Positions 1 through 10,540 of a stretch of DNA of 64,000 nucleotides are shown here, piece by piece. Below the pieces are notes generated by a model that did not search any database, was not told the DNA's origin, and was given only the letters and a program-made list of their open reading frames with translations. Numbering within the stretch: the first letter of the stretch is position 1; the number at the start of each line of letters is the position of its first letter. Origin of the DNA: Nitrobacter sp. Nb-311A (lineage in GTDB: Bacteria > Pseudomonadota > Alphaproteobacteria > Rhizobiales > Xanthobacteraceae); contig NZ_AAMY01000009.1 in the NCBI RefSeq assembly GCF_000152905.1, positions 51,498 through 115,497 on the forward strand, read 5' to 3'. Position numbers and translations under genes: made by a program.

Positions 1-904
1 GATTGAGCAGACCCGCGCGGTTATCGTCGTTCTCCAACACGAGGTGGATATGGCGTCCGTCTTGCCGTGCCAGAATCCCGATAGCGCGGCTGATATCGTT
101 CAGGATTGATGGCTCGCCTGGTTCCGGGATGGCATGCACCGCGTCGAGGCGAAGGCCGTCAAACCGATAGTTGCCGAGCCAGTGCAGCGCATTATCGATG
201 GCGAAGGCGCGAACCTCGGGAACGCGATAATCGATCGCCGCTCCCCAGGGAGTCTTCGCATCACAGAAAAACTGCGGTGCGTATCGCCCTAGATAATTTC
301 CTTCCGGACCGAAATGGTTGTAGACGACATCGAGAAAGACCATCAGGCCACGCAGATGAGCCTGATCGATAAGTTCTCTCAGATCGTCCGGCGTGCCGTA
401 AACATGATCAGGCGCATACCACAGCGCGCCGTCGTAACCCCAATTTCGCGACCCAGCGAAGTCGGCGAGCGGCATCAACTCGAGGGCGGTGATTCCGGTC
501 GACACCAGATGATCGAGCTTGTCGATCATGGCCCGATAGCTGCCCTCAGGCGTAAAGGTACCGACGTGGCATTCCAGGATGACCGTTTCATGCCAGGGTC
601 GTCCGCGCCAGTCGGTTGCCTTCCAGTGGAAACGGCGGTGGTCGACAAGTTCGCTCCGGCCGGATACATCATCGCGTTGAAAGGATGACGCAGGATCCGG
701 CACGTCCAGCTCATCGTCGATCCGGTAATGATAGCGCGTACCGGCCCTTGCCGTAGCCACCTCCGCGACAAACCAGCCGCCGCCGTCCTTTTCCAAAATA
801 TGTGGGGTATCGGTGACGAGGGTCACTTTGCCGGCCGCAGGCGCCCACAGCCGGAACGTTGCGCCATCCGGCGTGAGAACAGGGCCGAAGCGGCCGGAAC
901 TCAT
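1..904 (-). CDS. treZ: malto-oligosyltrehalose trehalohydrolase, partial (3' end outside window)
   Basis: TreZ hydrolyses maltooligosyl-trehalose, the product of TreY, to free trehalose plus a shortened maltodextrin in the cytoplasm. The first 301 codons are present and the gene runs off the left edge; the family is usually near 580-600 residues. An N-terminal beta-sandwich (about residues 1-95) precedes a GH13 barrel with YNHFGPEGNYL (195-205), DGLRLDAVHAI (nucleophile Asp254) and VLENDDN (acid/base Glu291), all characteristic of TreZ. The start ATG overlaps the glgX stop in an ATGA (901-904), so translation is probably coupled. It is the last visible gene of the glgE-treS-glgB-glgX-treZ operon; treY may lie beyond the edge, but that is a guess. 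Family identity is secure. Confidence 0.93.
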   Translation of the reverse strand, partial: MSSGRFGPVLTPDGATFRLWAPAAGKVTLVTDTPHILEKDGGGWFVAEVATARAGTRYHYRIDDELDVPDPASSFQRDDVSGRSELVDHRRFHWKATDWRGRPWHETVILECHVGTFTPEGSYRAMIDKLDHLVSTGITALELMPLADFAGSRNWGYDGALWYAPDHVYGTPDDLRELIDQAHLRGLMVFLDVVYNHFGPEGNYLGRYAPQFFCDAKTPWGAAIDYRVPEVRAFAIDNALHWLGNYRFDGLRLDAVHAIPEPGEPSILNDISRAIGILARQDGRHIHLVLENDDNRAGLLN

Positions 905-2979
905 GGTTGACCTGCAAACGCGATGACGCTGCGAGGCGGTGCTTGCAGGGTCGCGTTAGGATGGTGCGGGGCGACCTCGGCATCGTTGCTCATTGTATGA
1001 AGTACGATCGACCAAGTTTTGTATTCTTCCAGATCGGGAATCCTGAACTCGATCGGCTCCGACGCGGCGTTGAGGACGACGTAAAGCGCCTGCTGATGGT
1101 GCTCCATGGGTCCAAGCACATAGGAAAGAAACCTTCCTTCTGGGAAATTCCAGTCAGCCTCGGTCATTTCGTTGCCCTCCGGCGTGAGCCACAGCACGCC
1201 ATACGAGCTATCTATTCTTTTTCCCGTCACCCATTGTCGTGACCTGATTTGCGCAAAGCGCCTTCGAATTGCTGTAAGGCGTCCGACAAGGTCGGTCATG
1301 TCGTTATCCTTGTCGCCCAGATGGCTCCAATCGATCCAGCCGATTTCGTTGTCCTGACAATAGGCGTTGTTGTTTCCGCTCTGGCTGTTGCCAACCTCGT
1401 CGCCCGCAAGAAGGAGCGGCACTCCCTGGGCCAGTAACAAGCATGCGAGCTGGTTTTTGCGAAGCTGACGGCGAAGCGCCTGGATCGCAGGATCGTCGGT
1501 CGGTCCTTCGTGGCCACAGTTGTTGCTGAGGTTATCATTGGAGCCATCGCGATTGTCCTCGCCGTTGGCTTCGTTGTGCTTCTCGTTATAGGAAAACAGA
1601 TCCGCCAGTGTGAAGCCGTCATGGACGGTGACGTGATTGACGCCGGCGCGCGGTGCGCGGTCGTCATGATTGAACAGGTCGGACGATCCTGTCATGCGAC
1701 CGCTGACGTCGCCGATCAGATTTCCTTCGCCGGCCCAGTAACGGCGCATTGTGCTGCGATACCGGTCGTTCCATTCCGACCATTGCGAAGGAAAGCCGCC
1801 GACCTGATAACCGCCGGGACCGACATCCCATGGTTCTGCGACGAGCTTGACATTGGCGAGAACGGGATCTTGCCGGATTGCATTGAAAAAAGCGCTGTTG
1901 CGATCGAAGCCGTGAGGGCCTCGCGCCAGGGTGCTTGCGAGATCAAAGCGGAAGCCGTCGATATGACAGACTTCGACCCAATAGCGGAGCGAATCCATGA
2001 CCATCTGGAGCACACGCGGGTGGGTCAGATTTAGAGAATTGCCGGTGCCTGTGAAGTCGTCGTAGTAGCGAGGATTGTCTGGCATGAGCCAGTAATAGGA
2101 GGCGTTATCGATGCCGCGGAATGACAGAGTCGGGCCGAGGTGATTTCCTTCCGCGGTATGATTGTAGACGACGTCGAGCATGATCTCGAAGCCGGCGTCA
2201 TGAAGACGGGCTACGGTCATGCGGAATTCATCCAGCGCCGCGTCCTTTGCGTAACGCTGCTCCGGTGCGAAGAACGAAATGGAGTTGTAACCCCAGTAGT
2301 TGCTTAGCTTGCGCTCGACAAGGTGGCGGTCGTCGACGAATCCATGAATCGGCAGAAGCTCGATGGTGGTGATGCCCAGGCGCCGCAGGTGATCGATCAT
2401 GGCCGGCGCGGCTAGCGCACCGTATGTGCCCCGAAGTTCTGGAGGGATATCCGGGCGCGTCTTGGTCAAGCCTTTGACGTGAGCTTCATAGATGATCGTG
2501 TCTTCCCAAGCCACACTGGGCCGCGGTTCACGCCTTCCCCAGTTGAAGGTCTCGTCGATGACAGTAGCTTTCGGCATGGCGCGGGCGTTGTCGCGTCTGT
2601 CGAAGGATAAATCCTCACGCGGACTTCCGGTACGGTAGGCGAAATGGGCATCGCTCCAGACCAATCGTCCGCTAATCTTTTTCGCGTAAGGATCGAGCAG
2701 CAGCTTGTGAGGGTTGAACCGATGGCCGCGCTGAGGATCGTAGGGACCATAGACGCGATAGCCATAGAGCTGCCCGGGCGCGACATCGTTCAGATATCCG
2801 TGCCAGACGTTCTCGGTGTGCTCGGGCAGGGCGATGCGCTCGATCTCCCTGCGGCCCTTGCTGTCGAACAAACAAAGCTCAACCTTTTCCGCATGGGCTG
2901 AAAACAGCGCAAAATTCGTTCCGCGGCCGTCCCAGGTCGAGCCGAGGCGGACATGAGTGCCTTCCGAGATCCGCCTCAT
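901..2979 (-). CDS. glgX: glycogen debranching enzyme GlgX (isoamylase type)
   Basis: Cytoplasmic GH13 enzyme that hydrolyses alpha-1,6 branch points of glycogen and limit dextrin, giving linear malto-oligosaccharides that TreY/TreZ or MalQ can use. 692 residues, normal for the family. A CBM48-like N-terminal domain (about 8-100) is followed by the barrel with [11 protein letters not shown] (270-280), DGFRFD (Asp346), LVAEPWD (Glu382) and VTVHDGF (Asp454); the segment after it, rich in Asn and Asp ([17 protein letters not shown]), is typical of GlgX. The reading frame stays open upstream to 3294, but that extension lies inside glgB, is Arg/Ser-rich and matches nothing. The chosen ATG at 2979 overlaps the glgB stop as ATGA and begins directly at the CBM48 domain. 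Confidence 0.95.
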   Translation of the reverse strand: MRRISEGTHVRLGSTWDGRGTNFALFSAHAEKVELCLFDSKGRREIERIALPEHTENVWHGYLNDVAPGQLYGYRVYGPYDPQRGHRFNPHKLLLDPYAKKISGRLVWSDAHFAYRTGSPREDLSFDRRDNARAMPKATVIDETFNWGRREPRPSVAWEDTIIYEAHVKGLTKTRPDIPPELRGTYGALAAPAMIDHLRRLGITTIELLPIHGFVDDRHLVERKLSNYWGYNSISFFAPEQRYAKDAALDEFRMTVARLHDAGFEIMLDVVYNHTAEGNHLGPTLSFRGIDNASYYWLMPDNPRYYDDFTGTGNSLNLTHPRVLQMVMDSLRYWVEVCHIDGFRFDLASTLARGPHGFDRNSAFFNAIRQDPVLANVKLVAEPWDVGPGGYQVGGFPSQWSEWNDRYRSTMRRYWAGEGNLIGDVSGRMTGSSDLFNHDDRAPRAGVNHVTVHDGFTLADLFSYNEKHNEANGEDNRDGSNDNLSNNCGHEGPTDDPAIQALRRQLRKNQLACLLLAQGVPLLLAGDEVGNSQSGNNNAYCQDNEIGWIDWSHLGDKDNDMTDLVGRLTAIRRRFAQIRSRQWVTGKRIDSSYGVLWLTPEGNEMTEADWNFPEGRFLSYVLGPMEHHQQALYVVLNAASEPIEFRIPDLEEYKTWSIVLHTMSNDAEVAPHHPNATLQAPPRSVIAFAGQP

Positions 2980-5126
2980 GCTGTTTCCGGAACCAGAAAG
3001 ATCACCCCGAGAGGCGGCAGCGTCAGGCTGAGCTCGGGAATGACTTTTCCTGATGTCTCGACCACGCCGTCGTTCCCAACGTTGCTTCCTCCATAATGGG
3101 CGGAGTCGGTATTGAGGGCCTCGCGCCACCGGCCGGCAAATGGTACGCGCACGCGATAGTCGCGATGGACAGTTGGTGTAAGATTCGCGATCACGAGACA
3201 GCGTGCTCGTCCGCTTTCGCCCTTTCGTATCCATGCGAAGATGCTGTGATCCGCGTCGTTGGCCACGATCCATTCGAATCCAGCGGGATCGCAATCGAGT
3301 TCGTGCAACGCCGGCACCTCGAGATAGAGCGCGTTGAGATCCCGGACGACAGCCTGAACTCCCTGGTGCCGGGCTTGATCGAGAAGGTGCCAGTCGAGCG
3401 AGTGATCATGGTTCCACTCGCGCTCCTGGCCGAACTCAGCTCCCATGAACATTAACTTTTTTCCGGGGTGCCCGAACATGAAAGCATAGTAGGCGCGCAG
3501 ATTCGCGAACCGTTGCCAATCGTCGCCCGGCATGCGGCCAAGAATTGAACGTTTGCCGTGGACCACCTCATCGTGGGATAGCGGCAGAATGAAATTCTCC
3601 GAGAATGCGTAGTGCAGTCCGAACAGGATCTGATCATGATGGTGCTTGCGGTAAATCGGGTCCTTGCCGAAATAGCTCAACGTGTCATGCATCCAGCCCA
3701 TGTTCCATTTGTAGCCGAACCCTAAACCGCCGAACTCAATCGGTCGCGAGACCTGGGGCCATGCCGTCGACTCCTCAGCGACGGTTGTGGCGTTCGGAAA
3801 TTTTCCAAATACCTCACGGTTGAACCGGCGCAGAAATTCGATAGCTTCCAGATTTTCCCGGCCGCCGTGTTTGTTCGGAATCCAACCGCCTTCGGGGCGG
3901 CTGTAATCCAGATAGAGCATCGACGCGACAGCATCGACGCGGAGACCGTCGACGCCGTAGCGATCGAGCCAGAACAGCGCGTTGGCGACTAGAAAATTGA
4001 CAACTTCCGTGCGGCCGTAATTGTAGATCAGGGTATCCCAGTCGAGATGGCGGCCCTGCAATGGATTGGCGTGTTCATACAGCGACGTTCCGTCAAAACG
4101 GCCAAGCCCGTGCGGATCGTCCGGAAAATGTCCTGGCACCCAATCCAGCAAGAGGCCGAGTCCTTCGCGATGGCAGGCATCGACCAGATGCGCGAAATCG
4201 TCCGGCGTACCGAAGCGGCTAGTCGGGGCATAGAGGCCGGTCGGCTGATAACCCCAGGAACCGTCGAACGGATGCTCATTCACCGGCATCAGCTCGATAT
4301 GAGTAAATCCGAGGTTGCGTGCATAGCGCGGCAAGGTCTCGGCAAGCTCGCGATAGGATAGCCAGCGATTTCCGTCGCCACGGCGCCATGATCCGAGGTG
4401 AACTTCATAAATCGAGATGGGCGCATTGTATGCATTGATCGAGATTGCCAGTGGCGTCGGGCGTGGCAACGCGGCCTCGTCGAATACGATCGACGCCGTG
4501 TTGGGTCGCACCTCGGCCGCGAAGGCCATCGGGTCGGATTTCAGCGGGAGCAGGGAGCCATCCTGAGCCGTGATCGCGAATTTGTAGCGATCGCCCACCT
4601 TTGCACCGGGTATGAACAGTTCCCAATATCCGTTCCCTCGCACGCGCATCGGATGCCGGCGTTTATCCCAGCAGTTAAAATCACCGACGACAGTCACGGC
4701 CCGAGCGTTTGGCGCCAGCACGACGAATCCTATTCCGTCCACACCCTCCATCGCCATGGGATGAGCGCCAAGCCTCTCATAGAGGCGCTGGTGCGTGCCT
4801 TCTCCGAGCAGATGGAGATCGAAGTCGTCTAGAATGGGCGCAAAGCGATAAGGGTCCTCAAGTTCAACCATGTCCGCGCCATACCGGGCACGGAGACGGT
4901 AGCGCTCCGCCCCGTCCGGCAAGTCTCCAAGGAAAAGTCCAGCGTCATGAATGCGCGTCAGCGCGATCTCCTCGCCAGCCTCATCGACGAGGCGAACTTC
5001 CGACGCCTCGGGTAGATAAACACGAACCACATTGCGATCAGTCTCGCGGTGACAGCCGAGATAGTGAAAAGGATCGGAATGCTGTCCTTCAACAATGGCG
5101 CGTGCTTCGGAAGACAGTTCTGTCAT
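2976..5126 (-). CDS. glgB: 1,4-alpha-glucan branching enzyme
   Basis: GlgB cuts alpha-1,4 chains and rejoins them as alpha-1,6 branches, finishing the glucan that GlgE extends. 716 residues, the usual size. Two N-terminal sandwich domains (about 10-105 and 125-220, the second with VVGDFNCWD) precede the GH13 barrel: DGLRVDAV (Asp398), VAEEST (Glu451), [10 protein letters not shown] (Asp519) and the branching-enzyme signature [16 protein letters not shown] (291-306). A longer open frame to 5189 exists, but those 21 extra codons lie in the 3' end of treS; the ATG at 5126 forms an ATGA overlap with the treS stop and fits the family N terminus. Identity is secure. Confidence 0.96.
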   Translation of the reverse strand: MTELSSEARAIVEGQHSDPFHYLGCHRETDRNVVRVYLPEASEVRLVDEAGEEIALTRIHDAGLFLGDLPDGAERYRLRARYGADMVELEDPYRFAPILDDFDLHLLGEGTHQRLYERLGAHPMAMEGVDGIGFVVLAPNARAVTVVGDFNCWDKRRHPMRVRGNGYWELFIPGAKVGDRYKFAITAQDGSLLPLKSDPMAFAAEVRPNTASIVFDEAALPRPTPLAISINAYNAPISIYEVHLGSWRRGDGNRWLSYRELAETLPRYARNLGFTHIELMPVNEHPFDGSWGYQPTGLYAPTSRFGTPDDFAHLVDACHREGLGLLLDWVPGHFPDDPHGLGRFDGTSLYEHANPLQGRHLDWDTLIYNYGRTEVVNFLVANALFWLDRYGVDGLRVDAVASMLYLDYSRPEGGWIPNKHGGRENLEAIEFLRRFNREVFGKFPNATTVAEESTAWPQVSRPIEFGGLGFGYKWNMGWMHDTLSYFGKDPIYRKHHHDQILFGLHYAFSENFILPLSHDEVVHGKRSILGRMPGDDWQRFANLRAYYAFMFGHPGKKLMFMGAEFGQEREWNHDHSLDWHLLDQARHQGVQAVVRDLNALYLEVPALHELDCDPAGFEWIVANDADHSIFAWIRKGESGRARCLVIANLTPTVHRDYRVRVPFAGRWREALNTDSAHYGGSNVGNDGVVETSGKVIPELSLTLPPLGVIFLVPETA

Positions 5127-8100
5127 GCGCGGTCTCGCTTCCTGTTGTGCAGCACCCGCAGTGCGCCGTCCAGCGCCACCCGTAGCCAATCCGGACGATG
5201 CGCCAGCTCGTAGTCGATCTCATAAATCGCCTTTTCGAGCAGGAAGAACTGCAGCATCCCGTCTTCATCGTTCTTGTCCTGTGGCCAAAGTCGAAAATCG
5301 GACATCGCTTCGCGATAGGAAGCCAGAAAGGTCTGCGTTGCCTCGTCGCGCCATGCCGACAAGGCTTCCGCCAATCGTCCATCGTCGTCCGCTTCGGTTT
5401 TAAGAACCCTTTCTTGCGCCGACGTCACGGAATAGTCGATGGACCGGATCAGTCCGGCGACATCGCGGGCCGCCGGCGCCTTCATCCGCCGCTCGGAAAG
5501 GCTCCGTCGTGGTTCACCTTCGAAATCGATGATAAAAACATCGTCACGTACTACCAGAACCTGCCCGAGATGAAGGTCGCCATGATGCCGAATATTGTGC
5601 ATCTGAATCGATGACGGAAGCAGCCTGGTAAGCAAGCTATGCAAAGCGGGGCGGAGACTTTGGATTTCTTCGACAAGAAGCTGGTCCGATTCCAGTAGCT
5701 TTGTCTGAGCGAGGCGGTCAAACGTTTGCTCCGCATGTGTCATCAGACGATCGATGAGATGAGCGACGTCGGAAGCAGTCACAGGCTCAGGACGAAAATT
5801 CTCGATATCGTCGCGACTGGCCAGCGCCATGTGCATTTCCGCGACGCGCTTGCCAGTTTGCACCATGTAGCGCTGATAGGCCGCCTTTTCTTCAAGCGCG
5901 GGAGCGGAATAGACCGCCCCGACGAGCCGCTGCTCATCGACAAAGCGATCCAGCGCGGCGCTAGTGACGGTCCATGCGTCACCCTGATTACCGACGAAGG
6001 CATGAACGATAGCGATGGCGGTCTCGACGTCGGGTCCCGTCAACTCAACGCTGCCAAGCAAAGCGGGCGTATTGGCAAATCCGGCGACATCCGTCAGGAA
6101 ACGTCCAACTTCTACTTCGGGATTGATGCCATTTTCGATCTTTCGGTAGAGTTTCACCACGAACTTCTGATCCACCAGCGCGGTGCTGTTCGATTGTTCA
6201 GTCTGAACCGCTCTCACGTTCTCAATCGGCTCTTCGGCTATCGAAGCCATCCGCTCGGTAGGAACGTGAGCAAGCCGTAGATTGCCTTCCTCGAAGGTTG
6301 CACGACGGCGCAAACCCTCGATGATGCCCGCGATCAGATCACTCTCATAGGCGGCATCGATCAGGGTTCCCTCGCGCGAGCCTTGCCGCACGGCGGCGAT
6401 GTTTTTGACGTCATAGTTTCGGCGGTCGAGCCGATCCCACCGGATTCGGATTGGCATCGCGTATCGTCCCGATTTCCCGCGATGGGAGACATCGAAGATC
6501 ACGAGCCATGGCCTGGAAACCTGATCTTCCATGAGTGGTACTGCCGCTGGCACACGTGCGATGATGGAGCCAGCGGATCGCTCCGGGAACCAGCGCGAGC
6601 GAGCGAGATAAGAGGGCAAGACGTCACGCTCGAAGATCAAGCGTGTTCGCGCCAGAGACATCCAGGTCGCACCTACCGGAACTACCAGCGTCTCGTAGTC
6701 GGGTATGATCACGGTTGCGACGTTCGGGGACGATGGCTTTTCATTGAGCCGGAACCAGTAGAATCCATAAGGCGCGAGCGTGATCAGATACGGTAACTCG
6801 CCGATATCGGGAAAGGTCGTTCGTCCCAACATTTCAAGCGGCGAACGACCTTTCCAGTGCGACAGATCGAGTTCCGAGGCTTGTGCTGATCGCGACAGGT
6901 TGGCGACGCAAAGCACGACCTCATCGTTGTATTGTCTCACATAAGCAAGAACGCTCCGGTTCGAGGAGCGCGCAAAGGACATCGTTCCGCGACCGAAAGC
7001 GTGGCTGGATTTTCGCACAGAGATGAGCTTTTTCATCCAGCTCAATAGCGAGGAAAGACTCCGCGACTGGGCCTCTACATTGACGGACTCATAACCGTAG
7101 ACAGCATCCATGACAGGGGGAGCATAGAGCCGCGCAGGATCGCAACGGGAGAATCCACCGTTACGATCCGGAGTCCATTGCATCGGGGTGCGAACGCCGT
7201 TGCGGTCGCCGAGGTAGATGTTATCGCCCATCCCGATTTCATCGCCGTAATATATGATCGGCGTTCCCGGTAGCGACATCAGCAACGAGTTCATCAGCTC
7301 AATCTTGCGCCGGTCGTTATCCATCAAGGGTGCAAGACGGCGGCGAATACCGAGATTGATGCGCGCGCGAGGATCTGCGGCATAGGTCGACCAGAGATAA
7401 TCACGCTCGATATCGGTCACCATTTCGAGCGTCAGTTCGTCATGATTTCGTAGGAACATCGCCCACTGACAACTGTCGGGAATATCGGGTGTCTGTCGCA
7501 GGATATCGGTGATCGGAAATCGGTCCTCCTGGGCGATCGCCATGTAGATGCGAGGCATCAAGGGGAAATGATAGGCCATATGGCACTCATCGCCGTCCCC
7601 GAAATAGAACTGAACATCCTCGGGCCATTGGTTGGCTTCGGCTAAAAGTACTTTCCCCTTGGCGTAGGCATCAAGCTCAGCGCGAATATGCTTGATCACC
7701 GCGTGCGTTTCGGGAAGATTCTCATTGTTGGTGCCCTCCCGCTCGCAGAGATAAGGAATTGCGTCCAGACGAAACCCGTCGACGCCTGTGTCCAGCCAAC
7801 GTTTCATCACCTGAACGACAGCTCGGACGACCCTCGGGTTGTCAAAATTAAGATCCGGTTGATGACTAAAGAAGCGATGCCAGTAATAGGCGTTGGCTTC
7901 GGCGTCCCAAGCCCAGTTCGACTTCTCCGTGTCGGTAAAAATGATTCTGGTGCCTTGATATTTTTTGTCGGTATTGCTCCAGACATACCAGTTGCGCGCG
8001 CTGGATCCTTGCGGGCTGCGCTGGGCGCGCTTGAACCATCTGTGCTGGTCGGATGTATGATTTATAACAAGCTCGGTAATCACGCGCAGGCCGCGCCGTT

Positions 8101-8407
8101 TTGCCTCCGAAATGAACCGGCGGAAATCCTTCATGGTGCCGAAATCGGGATTGATCGAGCCGTAATCGGCGATGTCATATCCGTCGTCGCGTCCCGGTGA
8201 TGGATAGAACGGCAGCAACCACAGAGCGGTGACACCGAGTTCCTGAAGATAATCGAGCTTGTTAGTCAGGCCTACGAAGTCGCCGATGCCGTCGTTGTTA
8301 CTGTCGGCAAATGCTTTGACGTGGAGCTGATAGATAATGGCATCCTTATACCAGAGGTCGTCGGTCTGGACGTATCTGTCAGCATCGATATGCGACATCT
8401 TGTTCAT
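5123..8407 (-). CDS. treS: trehalose synthase / maltokinase fusion (TreS-Mak)
   Basis: Bifunctional 1094-residue protein. Residues 1 to about 560 are trehalose synthase (GH13), interconverting trehalose and maltose: [14 protein letters not shown] (20-33), [10 protein letters not shown] (Asp215), [10 protein letters not shown] (Glu257), [11 protein letters not shown] (Asp323). Residues about 600-1094 are a maltokinase-type domain with HGDLHLGQ (942-949) and the metal-binding DFEGEP (961-966); it phosphorylates maltose with ATP to maltose 1-phosphate, the GlgE donor. Fusion of the two is known in several proteobacteria and suggests maltose is handed on. The ATG at 8407 is preceded by GAGG that overlaps the glgE stop region; a second ATG at 8398 is possible. 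The upstream open frame to 8584 lies in glgE and is not used. Confidence 0.93.
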   Translation of the reverse strand: MNKMSHIDADRYVQTDDLWYKDAIIYQLHVKAFADSNNDGIGDFVGLTNKLDYLQELGVTALWLLPFYPSPGRDDGYDIADYGSINPDFGTMKDFRRFISEAKRRGLRVITELVINHTSDQHRWFKRAQRSPQGSSARNWYVWSNTDKKYQGTRIIFTDTEKSNWAWDAEANAYYWHRFFSHQPDLNFDNPRVVRAVVQVMKRWLDTGVDGFRLDAIPYLCEREGTNNENLPETHAVIKHIRAELDAYAKGKVLLAEANQWPEDVQFYFGDGDECHMAYHFPLMPRIYMAIAQEDRFPITDILRQTPDIPDSCQWAMFLRNHDELTLEMVTDIERDYLWSTYAADPRARINLGIRRRLAPLMDNDRRKIELMNSLLMSLPGTPIIYYGDEIGMGDNIYLGDRNGVRTPMQWTPDRNGGFSRCDPARLYAPPVMDAVYGYESVNVEAQSRSLSSLLSWMKKLISVRKSSHAFGRGTMSFARSSNRSVLAYVRQYNDEVVLCVANLSRSAQASELDLSHWKGRSPLEMLGRTTFPDIGELPYLITLAPYGFYWFRLNEKPSSPNVATVIIPDYETLVVPVGATWMSLARTRLIFERDVLPSYLARSRWFPERSAGSIIARVPAAVPLMEDQVSRPWLVIFDVSHRGKSGRYAMPIRIRWDRLDRRNYDVKNIAAVRQGSREGTLIDAAYESDLIAGIIEGLRRRATFEEGNLRLAHVPTERMASIAEEPIENVRAVQTEQSNSTALVDQKFVVKLYRKIENGINPEVEVGRFLTDVAGFANTPALLGSVELTGPDVETAIAIVHAFVGNQGDAWTVTSAALDRFVDEQRLVGAVYSAPALEEKAAYQRYMVQTGKRVAEMHMALASRDDIENFRPEPVTASDVAHLIDRLMTHAEQTFDRLAQTKLLESDQLLVEEIQSLRPALHSLLTRLLPSSIQMHNIRHHGDLHLGQVLVVRDDVFIIDFEGEPRRSLSERRMKAPAARDVAGLIRSIDYSVTSAQERVLKTEADDDGRLAEALSAWRDEATQTFLASYREAMSDFRLWPQDKNDEDGMLQFFLLEKAIYEIDYELAHRPDWLRVALDGALRVLHNRKRDRA

Positions 8408-8415
8408 AACGGGCC

Positions 8416-10389
8416 TCACGTCAGACACCGAAACAAAAGCGCGGGATCGCGTAATGGATCGAGCCTCAACCGTACTCCGCCCCACTCTATGGCGTGACGC
8501 TCGCAGGTCATGAGGTTTTCGAGTGCAACGGGAGCGCCCGATCCGTTCGCGGTTTCCATCCGGATTGAGTCGAGCGGCAGCCAAAATTCATGGCTCTCAC
8601 GTGACAGCGCGATGGCGCCGACGACAGTGTTGGAGCCATCCGCGGAATGCTTGGTGAAAGCGATGATCTGATCATTGTCGACGGGGAGGAACCGCAGATT
8701 GCGCGTTTGTAGCAGCGCCGGATTGGCGCGTCGCGCCCGGTTCAGCGCAGCGATGTAAGGTTTGATATTTCCGGGTGCATCCCAGTTGCGAACCTTGATC
8801 TCGTACTTTTCCGAGTTGAGATATTCTTCCCGCCCCGGAATGGCTTCGTGCTCCAGAAGCTCGAAGCCGTTGTAGATTCCGTAGCTGCCCGACAGCATTG
8901 CTGCCAGAGCAACCCGGGACTTGAACATCCAGGGCTCGCCACTTTGCAGGTGGTAAGGCAGGATGTCCGGCGTGTTGACGAAGAAGTTGGGCCGGTAATA
9001 GTCTCGCTCAGGATATCCCGTCAGCTCGCTAAGATAGGATTCGATCTCCCTTTTCTGGGTGCGCCAAGTGAAGTAGGTGTACGATTGTGTGAATCCGAGC
9101 TTGGCGAGACCCTTCATGACCTTGGGTCGGGTGAAGGCTTCGGCGAGGAAGATGACGCCAGGGTCCTTCGTCTGGACCTCTCGGATTAGCCATTCCCAGA
9201 AATTGAACGGCTTGGTGTGCGGATTGTCGATTCGAAAGATGCGCACACCCTGATTGACCCAGAACAGGATGACGTCGCGAAGCGCGTTCCACAGTGAGCC
9301 CGCGTCTTCGCAACCGAAATCGGGATTGACAATATCCTCATACTTTTTTGGAGGATTTTCCGCATAACGCATCGAACCATCCGGACGCCGCTTGAACCAG
9401 TCGGGATGCTGGGTGAGCCAGGGATGATCGGGCGAACACTGCACCGCAATGTCGAGCGCGATCTCCATGCCATGAGTTTTGCAGGCGGCGATCAAGTCCC
9501 GGAAGTCGTCGAAAGTGCCGAGCTCGGGGTGGATCGCATCGTGCCCACCTTCCGGTGAGCCGATGGCGTAGGGGCTGCCAGGATCGCCTTCGGCGGCGGT
9601 TAGAGCATTGTTGCGTCCTTTTCGATTGGTCCTGCCGATGGGATGAATCGGCGTGAAGTAAAGGACGTCAAATCCCATGGCCGCGATGTCGGGCAGCCGG
9701 GCAATGCAATCCCGGAAGGTGCCGTGCTGGCCGGGAACGGCACTCTGGCTGCGCGGTACCATCTCGTACCATGCGCCCGCGACGGCGAGGGCGCGATCGA
9801 TCGTCAGTGGGTAAAGCCGGGAACGCGTGAGATCGGACCGGGCGCAGCCTTCGGCCATGGCGCTCGTCAGTTCCGGAACGAGCAGGCTGGCGGCGTTACC
9901 CTTTTGGAGAAAGTCTTCGCATTGACGGAGGATGATCGCCGTCGCTTGCTTGCTGCCATACTGCGCGCGCGTCAGCAGCGCGGCGCCTTCGAGCGCATCG
10001 AGGGTGATGTCCTGACCGGCCTTCTGTTTGAGTTCGAAATCGCGCTTCCATGTGGCGAATTCGTCAGTCCAGGCTTCGATGGCATAGACGTAGCGTCCTG
10101 GTTCGGCTGGCGCGAAGCTGCCGAACCAACGATCGTTATCGTGCTTGGCCATCGCCGATCTTTGCCAGTCACGATCCTGCTCATGTCGCCAAATCAGCTG
10201 CGCGACGATGACGTCATGCCCGCTTCGGAATATGTCCGCCCAGACATCGACGGTATCACCAGCAAGGCGCTTGACGGGAAACCGTCCGGCGTCGATGCAG
10301 GGATAAACGTCTTCGATATGAAATGCGCCGGCGGTTGCGCCTCTTTCGTCTCCACATACCAGCATGTTTTTTTGCGTCGATACGGACAT
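8416..10389 (-). CDS. glgE: alpha-1,4-glucan:maltose-1-phosphate maltosyltransferase
   Basis: GlgE moves maltosyl units from maltose 1-phosphate to the non-reducing end of alpha-1,4-glucans, releasing phosphate; it is a GH13 subfamily 3 enzyme. 657 residues, normal length. An N-terminal immunoglobulin-like domain (about 25-120) and a helical insertion (about 130-205) come before the barrel, which starts near the family motif YEMVPRS (208-214). Catalytic residues are Asp388 in IFRIDNPHTKP and Glu417 in FLAEAFTRPK, with NTPDILPYHL further on. First gene of the operon, 8 bp from treS. Its start faces malQ across 151 bp. The start ATG at 10389 lacks a good Shine-Dalgarno; an internal Met at codon 9 is a weaker alternative. 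Confidence 0.94.
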   Translation of the reverse strand: MSVSTQKNMLVCGDERGATAGAFHIEDVYPCIDAGRFPVKRLAGDTVDVWADIFRSGHDVIVAQLIWRHEQDRDWQRSAMAKHDNDRWFGSFAPAEPGRYVYAIEAWTDEFATWKRDFELKQKAGQDITLDALEGAALLTRAQYGSKQATAIILRQCEDFLQKGNAASLLVPELTSAMAEGCARSDLTRSRLYPLTIDRALAVAGAWYEMVPRSQSAVPGQHGTFRDCIARLPDIAAMGFDVLYFTPIHPIGRTNRKGRNNALTAAEGDPGSPYAIGSPEGGHDAIHPELGTFDDFRDLIAACKTHGMEIALDIAVQCSPDHPWLTQHPDWFKRRPDGSMRYAENPPKKYEDIVNPDFGCEDAGSLWNALRDVILFWVNQGVRIFRIDNPHTKPFNFWEWLIREVQTKDPGVIFLAEAFTRPKVMKGLAKLGFTQSYTYFTWRTQKREIESYLSELTGYPERDYYRPNFFVNTPDILPYHLQSGEPWMFKSRVALAAMLSGSYGIYNGFELLEHEAIPGREEYLNSEKYEIKVRNWDAPGNIKPYIAALNRARRANPALLQTRNLRFLPVDNDQIIAFTKHSADGSNTVVGAIALSRESHEFWLPLDSIRMETANGSGAPVALENLMTCERHAIEWGGVRLRLDPLRDPALLFRCLT

Positions 10390-10540
10390 TCACGCGCCGC
10401 TAACCTGCTGATGAATAACGAAGGACCCGGAAGATAAACCCCGGCGTAGCTGCAAAGTTCCCTATGGAACCGCCCTTTCGTTCCCGAGTTTGTTCCATCT
10501 GTTAGAGGGGGCCTCGGCGCCATGCCGGGTTGGGTCGGCG
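10390..10540. promoter_or_regulatory. divergent promoter region glgE/malQ
   Basis: This 151-bp gap lies between the divergent glgE operon and malQ and must hold the promoters of both unless one is transcribed from inside the other. I see no clear sigma-70 hexamers or operator palindrome and name no regulator. The placement is inferred only from gene orientation. Confidence 0.4.
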
